From positions 62,001 through 126,000 of the forward strand of contig CAWGCJ010000008.1 of assembly GCA_963821095.1 (NCBI GenBank): a DNA stretch of 64,000 nt, given 5' to 3'. The notes beneath the pieces were generated by a model. That model was given only the letters and a program-made list of their open reading frames with translations. It was not told where the DNA came from and ran no database searches. Positions 53,959 through 62,890 of this stretch are shown here, in pieces (positions within the stretch are counted from its first letter, which is position 1; the number at the start of each line of letters is the position of its first letter). The position numbers and the translations under genes were made by a program. The stretch comes from CAVPHV01 sp963821095 (GTDB lineage: Bacteria; Actinomycetota; Acidimicrobiia; Spongiisociales; UBA5794).

Positions 53959-53982
53959 GTTCGAATCCCACTCCCTCCGCCG
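53959..53982 (+). repeat. tRNA-Ser 3'-end repeat, unit 5 (short)
   Basis: A 24-base T-loop and acceptor fragment followed by GGGGCGGGTTGTC, so the hairpin has been deleted. It is the last copy of the array on this side. Confidence 0.78.
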
Positions 53983-54003
53983 GGGCGGGTTGTCTTGCAC
54001 AGT

Positions 54004-54485
54004 GATGGCCGTTCGGCGCCCCGGTTCGTGGCGACCTCGGAAACACAGGAATACGTTGGGGGTTCCGGGTCGGTTCAGGGATTCGGCTACGACGACTGCG
54101 GGAACTTGGCCACGTCGATCTTCGAGGGCGGGTCCGGGACCGGTGACGACTCGGTGACGGCCACCGAGTTCCACCACGTCGATGACGGCGACGCGTATCT
54201 GGTGGATCGGCCCATCTCGAGCGAAACCCGCGTGGGGCTCGTTGCCGGGATCGGCGACGTGTTGGCCTGCACCGAGTTCGCCTACGCTTACAAAGCCTAC
54301 GGCGCGGCCTATCCCCGAACAAAGGGTTGATGACGAAACAGCAGGTCAAGCTCGACGCTACGACCTGGGCCGAGACGGTGACGGGCTACGACTTGGAGGG
54401 CCGCCCCGTCTCGATTGAGGACCCGGCCGGTCACCACTACCCGTGGGCCAAGGGTCGCTATTGCAGTGAGGACTGGAGGTGCTAG
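54004..54485 (+). pseudogene. RHS/YD-repeat-like fragment in two frames
   Basis: The first frame, ending at 54330, contains FGYDDCGNLATS and TATEFHHVDDGDAYLVDRP. The second starts with an ATG overlapping that stop and contains VTGYDLEGRPVSIEDPAGHHY, ending at 54485. Both match the Y-D-x-x-G-(N/R) pattern of RHS proteins, large surface or toxin-delivery polypeptides. No start, export signal or full repeat array is present, so this is a fragment, probably the tail region of a former long gene. Confidence 0.55.
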
Positions 54486-54489
54486 GCCG

Positions 54490-54942
54490 ATGAGATGGCT
54501 ACCGGCGGCACGTGTGCTTCTGGGTGCGACGCTTGCGGTCGTCCTTGCCGGATGTTCTGGGGCGTCGGAGCACACGAAGGAGCGAGAGGCCATGGACCAT
54601 CTGCAGATCAGTGGCGTGGTGGTCGCTGAGGAGACCCAGCGTGAGTCGCTGGTCGTTAGCTACCTTGTTGATGGCCTGGACGAACTCGATGTGCCCGGCG
54701 TAGCTGCAGAGCCCGAGCCACCAGCGGCATATCTCCCAGGGCTGCTCACACCGATCGCGAGTTGGAACCTGGAGCAGCCGTCGTGTGGGGTTGAAGCCTA
54801 CGAGGTGACCGGCGACGAACTGCGTGTCCGGCTCCTTGACACCGATACGCTGGAACAGGTCCGTGTGGGTGATGCTCGGCTCGTTCACGTCTACATCACT
54901 TGTGATCCTCCCAGCGCCAAGCCATATCAACCGACCTTCTGA
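54490..54942 (+). CDS. Putative lipoprotein next to the RHS-like fragment
   Basis: 150 residues. A basic N-terminus (MRWLPAAR) and hydrophobic core end in the lipobox VVLAGC, so Cys near residue 22 would be lipidated. The mature part is mixed alpha/beta with two further Cys (PSCGVEAY and YITCDPP). It starts four bases after the RHS-like fragment. Immunity proteins of polymorphic toxins often follow RHS genes and some are lipoproteins, so an orphan immunity role is possible but unproven. Confidence 0.62.
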   Translation: MRWLPAARVLLGATLAVVLAGCSGASEHTKEREAMDHLQISGVVVAEETQRESLVVSYLVDGLDELDVPGVAAEPEPPAAYLPGLLTPIASWNLEQPSCGVEAYEVTGDELRVRLLDTDTLEQVRVGDARLVHVYITCDPPSAKPYQPTF

Positions 54943-55183
54943 CGTCGCCAGGTCATGTGACGGTACGGGCTCCTTTCCGCGGGAGCGGCCTTGCGGAACG
55001 GCCACCAGTGCGCCTCTGAGGTGCTGTGGAACGTCGAAGCGGAGGATCCTCGCGGTGCCTCACTCGGGGAACCTCCGCCGTCGGCGTCCGCCGTCGGCTG
55101 CGAACAAGCCACTCGCAGCTTCCTTTGGGTCTAGCCTGGACGCCTCCGCGACAGGGACAGGCGCTGGCGCCGCGAGCAGCAAC
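54943..55183. other. Intergenic stretch without a recognised gene
   Basis: GC-rich, no convincing coding frame. It leads into the repeated right-end arm at 55184. Confidence 0.5.
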
Positions 55184-55332
55184 TCTCGGGGCGCGCTCGG
55201 GGGCGCAGGAGAACGAGAAACGATGCAAACGACCCGGGGATGACCAACGATGATGAGAGGCCGAATACTTTGTGCCACAAGGGGTTTCGGCGGATTCCCC
55301 AGTGAGTCGCCAGTTTCCCCATAACGGCCCGA
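55184..55332. repeat. Right-end arm, copy B
   Basis: Similar to 53618-53766 throughout, including GGCGCAGGAGAACGAGAAACG, GATGAGAGGCCG and a GGATTCCCC block near the end, with scattered substitutions. It precedes the partial att at 55333. Confidence 0.78.
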
Positions 55333-55370
55333 ACAGTCCTGAAAACTGTTGAGCCCCTTTCGGGGTTCCG
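55333..55370 (+). repeat. Partial att-like sequence (38 bp)
   Basis: Matches the first 38 bases of attL and attR with one substitution (C at 55339), covering the anticodon arm and variable arm. The T arm and acceptor part are absent, so the tRNA similarity stops abruptly at 55370. It probably marks the outer end of an older insertion. Confidence 0.8.
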
Positions 55371-55403
55371 AGGAACCCCCGTGGCTTGCGGAAGGGCGAT
55401 TAT

Positions 55404-56843
55404 ATGATTCACGCCATGCACAATGAACTGCCGGTCCTGATCCAGGGTGGAATGGGGGTGGCCGTCTCGGACTGGCGGTTGGCTCGTGCCGTGTCTGAGA
55501 CGGGCCAACTTGGGGTTGTCTCTGGCACCGGTCTCGACACGGTCATGGCTCGCCGCCTGCAACTCGGGGACGCCGGCGGGAACGTCAGGCGAGCTCTAGC
55601 GGCGTTCCCTGTTCGCGAGGCTGCCGAGCGGATCCTCGCCCGCTATTTCGTAGCCGGCGGCAAGGCCGCGGATCAGAGGTTCAAGCAGACCCCGATGAAT
55701 CGGGACAAGCCATCGCGGAACCTCGAGGATCTCCTCGTTACATCCAACTTCGTGGAGGTGTTTCTCGCCAAGGAGGGCCATGGCGGGCCGATAGGGATCA
55801 ACTACCTCGAGAAGCTGCAGGCCCCCACCCTGCCATCCCTATACGGGGCGATGCTGGCCGGTGTCGACTACGTGCTGATGGGGGCAGGCATCCCGAGGGC
55901 CATCCCGGCAGTACTCGACAGGCTGGCCCAGGGGCTTCCGGTCGAACTCAGGCTCGACGTGAAGGAATCAGGACGGGACGAGCAGTTCCACACCCGATTC
56001 GACCCTGCCGCGGCGATGAATGGTGACGTCTCCGCGGTGAAGCGACCGGCGTTTCTCGCCATCGTGTCGTCGCACGTGCTGGCTGTCATGCTGGCCCGCA
56101 AGATCGACACTCCGGTCGACGGCTTCATCGTTGAGGCCCCGACCGCCGGAGGCCACAACGCACCCCCACGGGGGAAACTGCAGCTGAATGATGCGGGCGA
56201 GCCCATCTACGGTGACCGCGACGAGCCGGACCTCGCAGTGATTCGAGACCTTGGCCTGCCGTTTTGGTTGGCCGGAGGCTATGCGGATCCGGATCGGGTT
56301 CGCGAGGCCAGAGAATCGGGTGCGGCCGGCGTGCAAGTTGGCACCGCCTTTGCCTATTGCGAGGAGTCGGGGTTCGACGCCGTCATGAAACGACGGGTTC
56401 TGGAGCTGAGCCGACAGGCACAAGCGCGGGTGTTCACGGACCCGCTGGCTTCGCCCTCGGGCTTCCCGTTCAAGGTTGTGGAACTGGAGGGAACCCTCTC
56501 GGAACCGGACGTGTACAGAAACCGGAAGCGGATCTGTGATCTGGGCTATCTCCGCACCGCGTATCGAAAGGACGATGGGGAGGTCGGATGGCGATGCCCC
56601 GCAGAACCCGTGGACGACTACATACGCAAAGGCGGCACTGCGGAGGACACGGTGGGCCGGAAGTGTCTCTGCAACGCCCTCATGGCCAACGTGGGGCTCG
56701 GCCAGATCCAGCGTCAAGGAGACCATGAGGGGACGCTGATCACGTCCGGCGACGACGTGGCCGAAGTGGCACGATTCCTTCCATCGGGCGCCGACTCCTA
56801 TCGAGCCGTTGACGTCATTCGCCAGCTGTTGCCCGACGCCTAG
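55404..56843 (+). CDS. NPD-family flavin oxidoreductase (nitronate monooxygenase-like)
   Basis: About 479 residues. FMN-dependent TIM barrel of the 2-nitropropane dioxygenase family: LIQGGMGVAVSDWRLARAV at the start, GPIGINYLEKLQAP, EAPTAGGHNAPPRG with the family His/Gly region, then WLAGGYADPDRVREA and GAAGVQVGTAFAYCEESG for FMN phosphate. It is longer than simple nitronate monooxygenases (about 320-370), with an insert and a C-terminal Cys-containing part (RKCLCNAL), resembling PfaD/FabK-like enoyl reductases. The substrate is unknown. ATG at 55404 or 55416 may be used. First gene right of the mobile region. Confidence 0.85.
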   Translation: MIHAMHNELPVLIQGGMGVAVSDWRLARAVSETGQLGVVSGTGLDTVMARRLQLGDAGGNVRRALAAFPVREAAERILARYFVAGGKAADQRFKQTPMNRDKPSRNLEDLLVTSNFVEVFLAKEGHGGPIGINYLEKLQAPTLPSLYGAMLAGVDYVLMGAGIPRAIPAVLDRLAQGLPVELRLDVKESGRDEQFHTRFDPAAAMNGDVSAVKRPAFLAIVSSHVLAVMLARKIDTPVDGFIVEAPTAGGHNAPPRGKLQLNDAGEPIYGDRDEPDLAVIRDLGLPFWLAGGYADPDRVREARESGAAGVQVGTAFAYCEESGFDAVMKRRVLELSRQAQARVFTDPLASPSGFPFKVVELEGTLSEPDVYRNRKRICDLGYLRTAYRKDDGEVGWRCPAEPVDDYIRKGGTAEDTVGRKCLCNALMANVGLGQIQRQGDHEGTLITSGDDVAEVARFLPSGADSYRAVDVIRQLLPDA

Positions 56844-56895
56844 CGACTTGACGGAGCAGATGGGAGCCACCGGCCGACCTGCGTAGCCTCGCCGC

Positions 56896-57909
56896 CTACT
56901 CCTCGGCGATCAGAACGACCTTGCCGGCGGTGCCTCCGGCTTCGAGCAGGGCGTGCGCTCGAGCGGCCTCGGTCAGCGGAATCCGTGCTGCTACCACCGG
57001 TTTGATCTTGCCCGACGCTAGGTAGTCGAACAGCGTCGTCAACGTGGAGCGGTACCAGTCGTTGGGCTTGTCGATATCGGGCGGCATCGGAGCCTTCTTG
57101 CCGTCGGGAGTCATCGCCAGCAGGGTTCGAGTCGCCAAACTGGCTGGGATGACCCTCAGGCCCGATTTGGAGGTCGCCGCTACCCCGAACCACACCAGCC
57201 GTCCTCCTTTGCGCAAGACGCGGTAGGAGCGCCGCAGCTGGCGCCCGCCCCCGATGGGGTCGAACACGACATCGACCCCGTCCCCGGTGAGGCTGCGGAT
57301 GCGCTCGACAAAGTCCTCGGACCGGTAGTCGATCGGCGTCGCTCCTAGCGAAGCCACCAGTTCGTGGTTGTACGCCGACGCTGTGCCGTACACCTCCAAG
57401 TCGGACAGGCCGCCGAGTTGGAGCAGTGCCGTTCCTACGCCTCCGGCTGCGCCTTGGACGAGAATACGCTCGCCGCTCTTCACGTCGGCTGCTCGATGCA
57501 TCATCGTGTAGGCGGTCAGGTAGTTCGCCACCACGCAAACGGCCTCGGCGGGATCCAGGTTCGACGGGACGGGCACCGCCGCGTCGGCGGGGACGCACAC
57601 GTACTCGGCATAGCCGCCCTGCGTTCCGAGCAGGGCACCGACCCTTTGCCCGTCATCGACCGTCGAGACGCCCTCGCCGATCTTGTCCACGACGCCAACG
57701 ACGTCAACGCCTGGAGTGAACGGCACCTTCGGAAAACCGGGGAACCGAGATCGTCGCACCATGAGGTCGAGGCCAGAGATGCCGGCGGTGAGCGTCTTCA
57801 CCCGCACCTCGCCTGGAGCAGGCTCGGGTAGCGGCTCCTCCACGACACGCAACACTTCCGGGCCGCCACGCTGGGTCACGACCACACGTCGATGCTGCGT
57901 TGGTTTCAT
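56896..57909 (-). CDS. MDR-family quinone oxidoreductase-like enzyme
   Basis: 337 residues, NADPH-dependent medium-chain reductase without the catalytic zinc-site cysteines. The GroES-like N-terminal domain has the GVDVVGVVDKIGEGV region, and the cofactor domain has VQGAAGGVGTALLQL (about 148-162) and later SGKIKPVVAARIPL. It probably reduces quinones or enones. Last gene of a three-gene leftward set with 57960 and 58367. Confidence 0.88.
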   Translation of the reverse strand: MKPTQHRRVVVTQRGGPEVLRVVEEPLPEPAPGEVRVKTLTAGISGLDLMVRRSRFPGFPKVPFTPGVDVVGVVDKIGEGVSTVDDGQRVGALLGTQGGYAEYVCVPADAAVPVPSNLDPAEAVCVVANYLTAYTMMHRAADVKSGERILVQGAAGGVGTALLQLGGLSDLEVYGTASAYNHELVASLGATPIDYRSEDFVERIRSLTGDGVDVVFDPIGGGRQLRRSYRVLRKGGRLVWFGVAATSKSGLRVIPASLATRTLLAMTPDGKKAPMPPDIDKPNDWYRSTLTTLFDYLASGKIKPVVAARIPLTEAARAHALLEAGGTAGKVVLIAEE

Positions 57910-57959
57910 GCTTGCATCGTCAGGGACCCGGACCGGAACACCCAGAGGACAAGGTCATC

Positions 57960-58367
57960 TCAGGCGACCGCCAATCGTTTGTTCTTGGCGTCGTCGCGTC
58001 GCTTCGCGGCGAGCCAGAAGTGGAGCACGGCGAGCAAGCCGTAGCCGATGGTCTCGGCCGGACCGCCGGTGAGAGCTCCAACGATGGAGAAGACCCCACC
58101 GGCGATCAGTGCCGGGCGAACCGCTGCTCCTCGCGACAGGATCGCGATGGCCAGAGTGGCCTCGAAGACCGCGACGAGCACCGTGATCGCACCGCTGTTG
58201 GGCACGAGGAACCGTTCGATGAAGGCCTGTGCCGGTGGAAGCCACGCTTGGTTCGCCATATCGACGTAGAACTGTTCGCTGTGCTGGAGGACGTAGAACG
58301 CCTGGTGCACGGCTCCGATCGCATAGAGCACGCCGATGGTCAACTCGGCAGCCTTGCGAAACGCCAT
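57960..58367 (-). CDS. Four-helix small membrane protein
   Basis: 135 residues with four predicted transmembrane helices (about 8-28, 58-80, 84-102 and 104-122). The start overlaps the stop of the MDR gene at 58367 (TGATG). It resembles DoxX-like small membrane proteins in size and topology, but no diagnostic motif is visible. Function unknown. Confidence 0.62.
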   Translation of the reverse strand: MAFRKAAELTIGVLYAIGAVHQAFYVLQHSEQFYVDMANQAWLPPAQAFIERFLVPNSGAITVLVAVFEATLAIAILSRGAAVRPALIAGGVFSIVGALTGGPAETIGYGLLAVLHFWLAAKRRDDAKNKRLAVA

Positions 58368-59353
58368 CAGGCGGCTTCGGCCACGGTGATCACGATCTTC
58401 CCCCTGGCGTGACCCTCCTCCAGATAGCGTATGGCCTCGGGAACCTCATTCAAAGGGTACGTCCTGTCGATGACGGGCGTGAGCTTGCCCGACTCGATGA
58501 GTTCGCTCAGGAACGTCAGGTCCTGGTTCGGATCGTCGTTCACCGGGACCAGGTTCTGGCTCACGAATGGGGATAGGGCGACCGCCTTGAGCTGTTGAGT
58601 CGCCGGCCCAAACCAGCGGCCGCGGCCCCCGCCTGATGCACCGTACGTTCCTCTGGGGGTCAGCACCCGCCGGCACGACTTCATCGAGTGGTTCCCGACG
58701 GTGTCGAGAACCAGGTCGTAGCGCTTGGCCCCCTCGGTGAAGTCGGTCTGGGTGTAGTCGATGACATGGTCTGCGCCGATGGAGCGCACCAGGTCCACGT
58801 TCTTTGTGCTGCACACTCCGGTCACCTCGGCTCCAAACGACTTGGCGATTTGGACGGCGAAGGTCCCGACACCCCCCGATGCGCCGTTGATCAGGACGCT
58901 CTGACCAGGTTGCACAGCTCCCTTGTCGCGCACCCCGACGAGGGCCGTCATCCCGGCCATGGGAATCGCTGCAGCTTGTTCAAATGTCGCTTTGGCGGGT
59001 TTCCTTCCTAGGGAGTCCTCGGAAACGGCGACGTACTCGGCGAAACCACCGCTGCCGACTTCGGCGTAGACGGCATCCCCCGTCTGGAACCGCGTGACGC
59101 TGGCGCCGACGGCTTCAACCCAACCGGCCATGTCGCTCCCCAAGACGGTCGGCGACTTTGGCTCGCGGAGCCCGATTCCGGTGAGGCGGATGAGGTACGG
59201 GAGCCCCCTCATGTGGTGCCAGTCGTACGGGTTGGCAGACGCCGCCTTGATGCGCACCAGGACCTCGGTGTCGCTGATCGCCGGCCTATCGATCTCGCGC
59301 AGCTCCAGTACCTCGTCTGGTGCGCCGTACTGGTCGTAGACGACTGCCTTCAT
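58367..59353 (-). CDS. MDR-family NAD(P)-dependent reductase
   Basis: 328 residues from the ATG at 59353. The GroES-like domain starts MKAVVYDQYGAPDEVLELRE and has a SDMAGWVEAVG segment; the cofactor loop is INGASGGVGTFAVQIAKSFG (about 148-167). YPLNEVPEAIRYLEEGHARGKIVI near the end is typical of zeta-crystallin-like enzymes. No structural or catalytic zinc cysteines are seen. It is the first gene of the small leftward operon and is paralogous to 56896. Confidence 0.88.
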   Translation of the reverse strand: MKAVVYDQYGAPDEVLELREIDRPAISDTEVLVRIKAASANPYDWHHMRGLPYLIRLTGIGLREPKSPTVLGSDMAGWVEAVGASVTRFQTGDAVYAEVGSGGFAEYVAVSEDSLGRKPAKATFEQAAAIPMAGMTALVGVRDKGAVQPGQSVLINGASGGVGTFAVQIAKSFGAEVTGVCSTKNVDLVRSIGADHVIDYTQTDFTEGAKRYDLVLDTVGNHSMKSCRRVLTPRGTYGASGGGRGRWFGPATQQLKAVALSPFVSQNLVPVNDDPNQDLTFLSELIESGKLTPVIDRTYPLNEVPEAIRYLEEGHARGKIVITVAEAA

Positions 59354-59508
59354 GCGTGCTCCTCGGCCATTGCGGTATGAGGGGGTGGTGCCCTTTCGCA
59401 TCCTGCGGATGTGAGGCACCAAGCGGTAGGGGCTGATGGCCCCGCAAAACAGAGTCAGGTCCGATCGGCGACCTAGAGCGCATCCGTCGCCGTGTCTGGT
59501 GCCACCGA

Positions 59509-60423
59509 TCAGACGGCAAAGAGGTCGCCGGCCAAGTACTTCATGCCGGTGTCGACCGCGACCGTGACAACGGCATGCCCCGGGCCGAGTTCCTCAGCAA
59601 GCTGGATTGCTCCCACGACATTGAGGCCGCTCGAGGTGCCGGCAAACAACCCCTCTTCGGCGGCGAGGCGGCGAGCCATGGCGCGCCCCTTCTCCTCGTC
59701 CACGCCACGGACCTCGTCGTACCGATCCACATCGAGCAGCGGCGGGATGAACCCGATGCCCGACCCTTCGATATGGTGGGTTCCCGCGGCGCCGGTGGAG
59801 ATGACGGGTGACGTGGCAGGTTCGAAGATGACCATCCTGGCACCGGATCCGCCGTCGGCGAGCGCAGCAGACACCCCCATTGCCAGTCCGGCCGTGCCGA
59901 CCACCGCACAGAACACGTCGATCGGGCGGTCCATCTGATCGAGGATCTCTTCCCCCACCTTGCGATACCCAGCCAGGGAATCGGCGTTCTTGAGTTGATC
60001 CGTCCAATAGGTGTTGGGCTCGGCGGCATACACCGCGGCTAGTTCGATCATGCGGGGGATGAGGTCGGGGGTTACCTTCCCTCCGACGCTCGGCAGAATG
60101 GTGAGTTCGGCTCCGAACGCCTGCATCGTCTTGAGCTTCTCCTCGGCGAAGGCATCGGAGGAGACGACTTTGAAGTGGTAGCCCTTGACGGCGCACACCC
60201 ACGCCAGCGACGAACCGGTGCTGCCTCCGGTGTACTCAACCACCGTCATCCCCGGCCGCAGGTCACCACGCTTCTCGGCCTCTTCGATCATGGCCAGGGC
60301 CATGCGGTCCTTGTACGACCCGGTTGGGTTGAACCATTCGAGCTTGACGAACACGTCTGCGGCGCCGTCCGGCACGACCTTGTTCAGCTTCACAAGTGGT
60401 GTTCCGCCAACGACGTCAGTCAT
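59509..60423 (-). CDS. Cysteine synthase/cystathionine beta-synthase-family PLP enzyme
   Basis: 304 residues, type II PLP fold. The Schiff-base lysine lies in FNPTGSYKDRMAL. The substrate loop is EYTGGSTGSSLAWV, and GTAGLAMGVSAAL is near the glycine-rich phosphate loop. Replacing the usual SSGNTG loop by GGSTGSS, together with the IFEPATSP and GTHHIEGSGIGFIP segments, places it among O-acetylserine sulfhydrylase-like enzymes of uncertain substrate. No cysE is nearby. Confidence 0.85.
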   Translation of the reverse strand: MTDVVGGTPLVKLNKVVPDGAADVFVKLEWFNPTGSYKDRMALAMIEEAEKRGDLRPGMTVVEYTGGSTGSSLAWVCAVKGYHFKVVSSDAFAEEKLKTMQAFGAELTILPSVGGKVTPDLIPRMIELAAVYAAEPNTYWTDQLKNADSLAGYRKVGEEILDQMDRPIDVFCAVVGTAGLAMGVSAALADGGSGARMVIFEPATSPVISTGAAGTHHIEGSGIGFIPPLLDVDRYDEVRGVDEEKGRAMARRLAAEEGLFAGTSSGLNVVGAIQLAEELGPGHAVVTVAVDTGMKYLAGDLFAV

Positions 60424-60573
60424 TGATGCGCCGATCGCCAACGTCCGCTCTCCCTGTTGTTCCGGCCACCCTGTCGGGCCTTCCGCCGCCGACCCTACGC
60501 GACTCGTCCTCGACCCGCTGTGCACGTCCTCGTACTTCGGGGCAGCGCCGCTTGATTCCAGCCGCCAAACGGA

Positions 60574-60602
60574 AGACGCCCGGCCGATGTGGCCGGGCGT
60601 CT
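60574..60602 (-). terminator. Terminator of tRNA-Ser(GCU)
   Basis: Perfect 12-bp GC-rich arms (60574-60585 and 60591-60602) enclose a 5-base loop, starting three bases beyond the tRNA 3' end on the minus strand. A short T-rich run follows. Confidence 0.8.
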
Positions 60603-60605
60603 GTG

Positions 60606-60695
60606 CGGAGAGGGAGGGATTTGAACCCTCGAGGAGGTTTAAAGCCCCCTACTCGCTTAGCAGGCGAGCGCCTTCGTCCGCTCGGCCACCTCTCC
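60606..60695 (-). tRNA. tRNA-Ser(GCU)
   Basis: Class II cloverleaf on the minus strand. The acceptor pairs GGAGAGG with CCTCTCC, the anticodon stem CTCGC/GCGAG surrounds CTGCTAA (anticodon GCU), and there is a long variable arm and T arm GAGGG-TTCAAAT-CCCTC. CCA is not encoded. Confidence 0.95.
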
Positions 60696-60710
60696 GTGAC
60701 TCGCAGGTTA

Positions 60711-61127
60711 TCAGAGCCCCGTACCGGCGCTCCCGGCGTGGCTATTCAGGTGGTCGAGCAACGCCAAGCCGTAGGCGTCGGCCGCCACCGGCGCAGTGAA
60801 GGTGGTGTCGCTACCTGTGGTGCAGTGATACCCGGCGGCATCACGGTGCAGGCCGACGAAGGCGTCCCCAAGCAGGACCCGTAGCTGTGATTCGGCGGGT
60901 AGCCAGATGACTTCGTGTTCCATGATGGCGTCGAGTGCCCACTCGACCGCGCCGTTGAAAGCGATTTGGCGACCGCCCTGCACGTGGCGCACGTCGACGG
61001 TCATCTCGCTGATGGAGAAGATGTGTTCATCGAGATCGCGGTCCGGGATGTAGAACCGGTCGCCATCTCCCGGGTGCCATTCCAGGCCGGCGTCGCGCAG
61101 GCGGCGGGCGAGATCGATCGAAATCAT
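60711..61127 (-). CDS. Conserved hypothetical protein
   Basis: 138 residues, soluble. Recognisable blocks are GLEWHPGDGDRFYIPD, FSISEMTVDVRH, FNGAVEWALD and a WLPAESQLRVLLG stretch. I have a sense of similar small actinobacterial proteins with WLP-E-QLR motifs but cannot name a family. The start overlaps the end of the DUF885 gene, so the two are probably coupled. Confidence 0.6.
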   Translation of the reverse strand: MISIDLARRLRDAGLEWHPGDGDRFYIPDRDLDEHIFSISEMTVDVRHVQGGRQIAFNGAVEWALDAIMEHEVIWLPAESQLRVLLGDAFVGLHRDAAGYHCTTGSDTTFTAPVAADAYGLALLDHLNSHAGSAGTGL

Positions 61128-62810
61128 GACGTGCCGTCCGGCTGCCAGGCTCCGACTCGCTCCGCCAGAAGCGGTAGCGGCAACGGTCCGGAGTCCAGGA
61201 CCACGTCGTGGAAGCCCTTGATGTCGAAGGCCGGCCCGAGTCGCTGCTGCGCCGCGTCCCGCAACCGGAAGATCTCGCGCTGGCCTAGCTTGTAGGCGAG
61301 GGCTTGGCCCGGCCAGCCGATGTACCGATCGACCTCAGCCTCGATGTTGTTCGGCGCCTGCGGCGAGTTCATTATCAGGTACTCGATCGCCTCGTCCCGG
61401 CTCCAGCCCAGCGCATGCATCCCGGTGTCGACCACCAGCCGGCCCGCCCGCCACGAGTCGAACGACAGGATGCCCATGCGTTCGAGGTCGCCGGTGTAGA
61501 GGCCCATCTCGTCGGCGAGGCGCTCGGTGTACAGGCCCCACCCCTCCACGTAGGCCGTCACCAGCGCGTGTTTGCGGAACTCGGGGATGCCCTCGAGTTC
61601 CTGGGCGATGGCAATCTGGAGGTGATGGCCTGGGATGGATTCGTGGAAGGCCAGCGCCTCCGACTCGTAGCGGGTGCGGGTGGCGGGCTCGGTGGTGTTG
61701 ACGAAGTACGTGCCGGGCCTGGCGCCGTCAACTGTGGGCGGGAGATAGAACGCCAGCGGTGCCTCTTCGGCCCCGGGCCCGGGGATCTGGGCCATCACGC
61801 AGTCGGTCTGTGGCAGGCGGCCGAACCAGCCGGGGATGGCGGCGCGGGCCCGGTCCATGGCAGCTTGGGCCGCGGCGACGATCTGTTCGACGCTCTCGAA
61901 CCGTAGCGCCGGATCGTTGCGGAGCTGTTGGTAGATCATCGTCAGGTTGTCGGTGCCGAGCACCCGGCTGCCCAACTCGCGGTATTGGCCGCGGAGTTGG
62001 GCGATCTCTTCGAGGCCGATGTTGTGGATGTCGAGCGGTGCCAGGTCGAGCGACGTGTGGCGGCGGATGGCGCCTGCGTACGCCTCGCCGCCGTCGGGGA
62101 GCCACACGAGTCCGGTGCGCTCCGGTGGGCGGGACTTCTCCAGCACCTCGTTCCACAGGGTGGCGCGGTATGCGGCGTAGCCCGGTCGCACCGATTCGAC
62201 GACCTGCTCTTGTGAGCCGGTCCCGCCATGCGGCGGTCTGGTCGTCGGTGAAGTCCGGCGGCGGAGTGAGGTTGATGAATGGGTCGGTGGCGAGGTCGCT
62301 GGCGAGATAGTCGTCGATCTGGGCCATGGCCTTTTGGACCGAGATGGCCGGTGGGGTTCGGTCCCGGGCGATGCCCTGGCGCAGCCGTTTGAGCGCCTGG
62401 TCGAACGTGGTGCCGAGCCGCGACCACTTGACGACGATGGCATCGGCGACCTCGGCGGTCGGAACCGTGATCTGGCCGACCAACTGCAGCAGTTCAACGT
62501 GGAGTCCGCTCGAGGGGTCGACGGCGAACTCGGCGAAGCGGGAACGTAACTCCGTGGCTGCGCCGGCGGCCTCCTCCATCATGACGGCCCTGGTGACCTG
62601 TTCATCGGCGGTGAGGGTTGCCGGGTCGATGGTCTCGGCTGCGGCGGTGACCGCATCGAGCCGTTCGATGAACTCGTCCTCGGCAGCGCGGGTCAGGTCC
62701 TCCATCTCGGCGGCACGTCGATAGTCACCGATGAAGAGCCCGGTGGTTGGGCTGCGCTCCAGTTCGAGTTCCCAGTACTCGTCGGCGAGTCTCGCCAGTG
62801 TCTCATTCAT
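61124..62810 (-). pseudogene. DUF885 metal-dependent hydrolase, frameshifted
   Basis: From the ATG at 62810 the N-terminal frame (about 200 residues, MNETLARLADEYWELELE) runs normally to about 62212. The conserved rest, EQVVESVRPGYAAYR onward, continues in another frame to 61124. One extra base in the TT at 62210-62211 explains the break, and the paralog at 62891 reads straight through the same place (DAIIESIRPAYQRYR). Restored length is about 561. The zinc-protease-like FHESIPGHHLQ is present near the middle of the C-terminal part, as in this family of DUF885 peptidase-like proteins. Decay or sequencing error. Confidence 0.82.
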
Positions 62811-62890
62811 GCTCGGTCCACCCCTTGTCGACTCCGCGCCCAAGTATCCCCGATCTAGGCGGCGAGCGCATCTGGGGCGGGGCCGATCGG

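Larger units (their letters stand above)
53830..55370. mobile_element. Remnant of a second element behind attR
   Basis: Lies between attR and a second, decayed right end at 55184-55370. It contains repeat units 4-5, an RHS-like fragment and a lipoprotein gene, and no integrase or relaxase. Best explained as what is left of an earlier insertion at the same tRNA, or as a passenger cassette. Confidence 0.6.

Noticed and set aside
54328..54332. Programmed frameshift or coupling in the RHS-like fragment
   Set aside because: The two frames overlap at TGATG, but no slippery site or full gene is present. Decay is the simpler reading.
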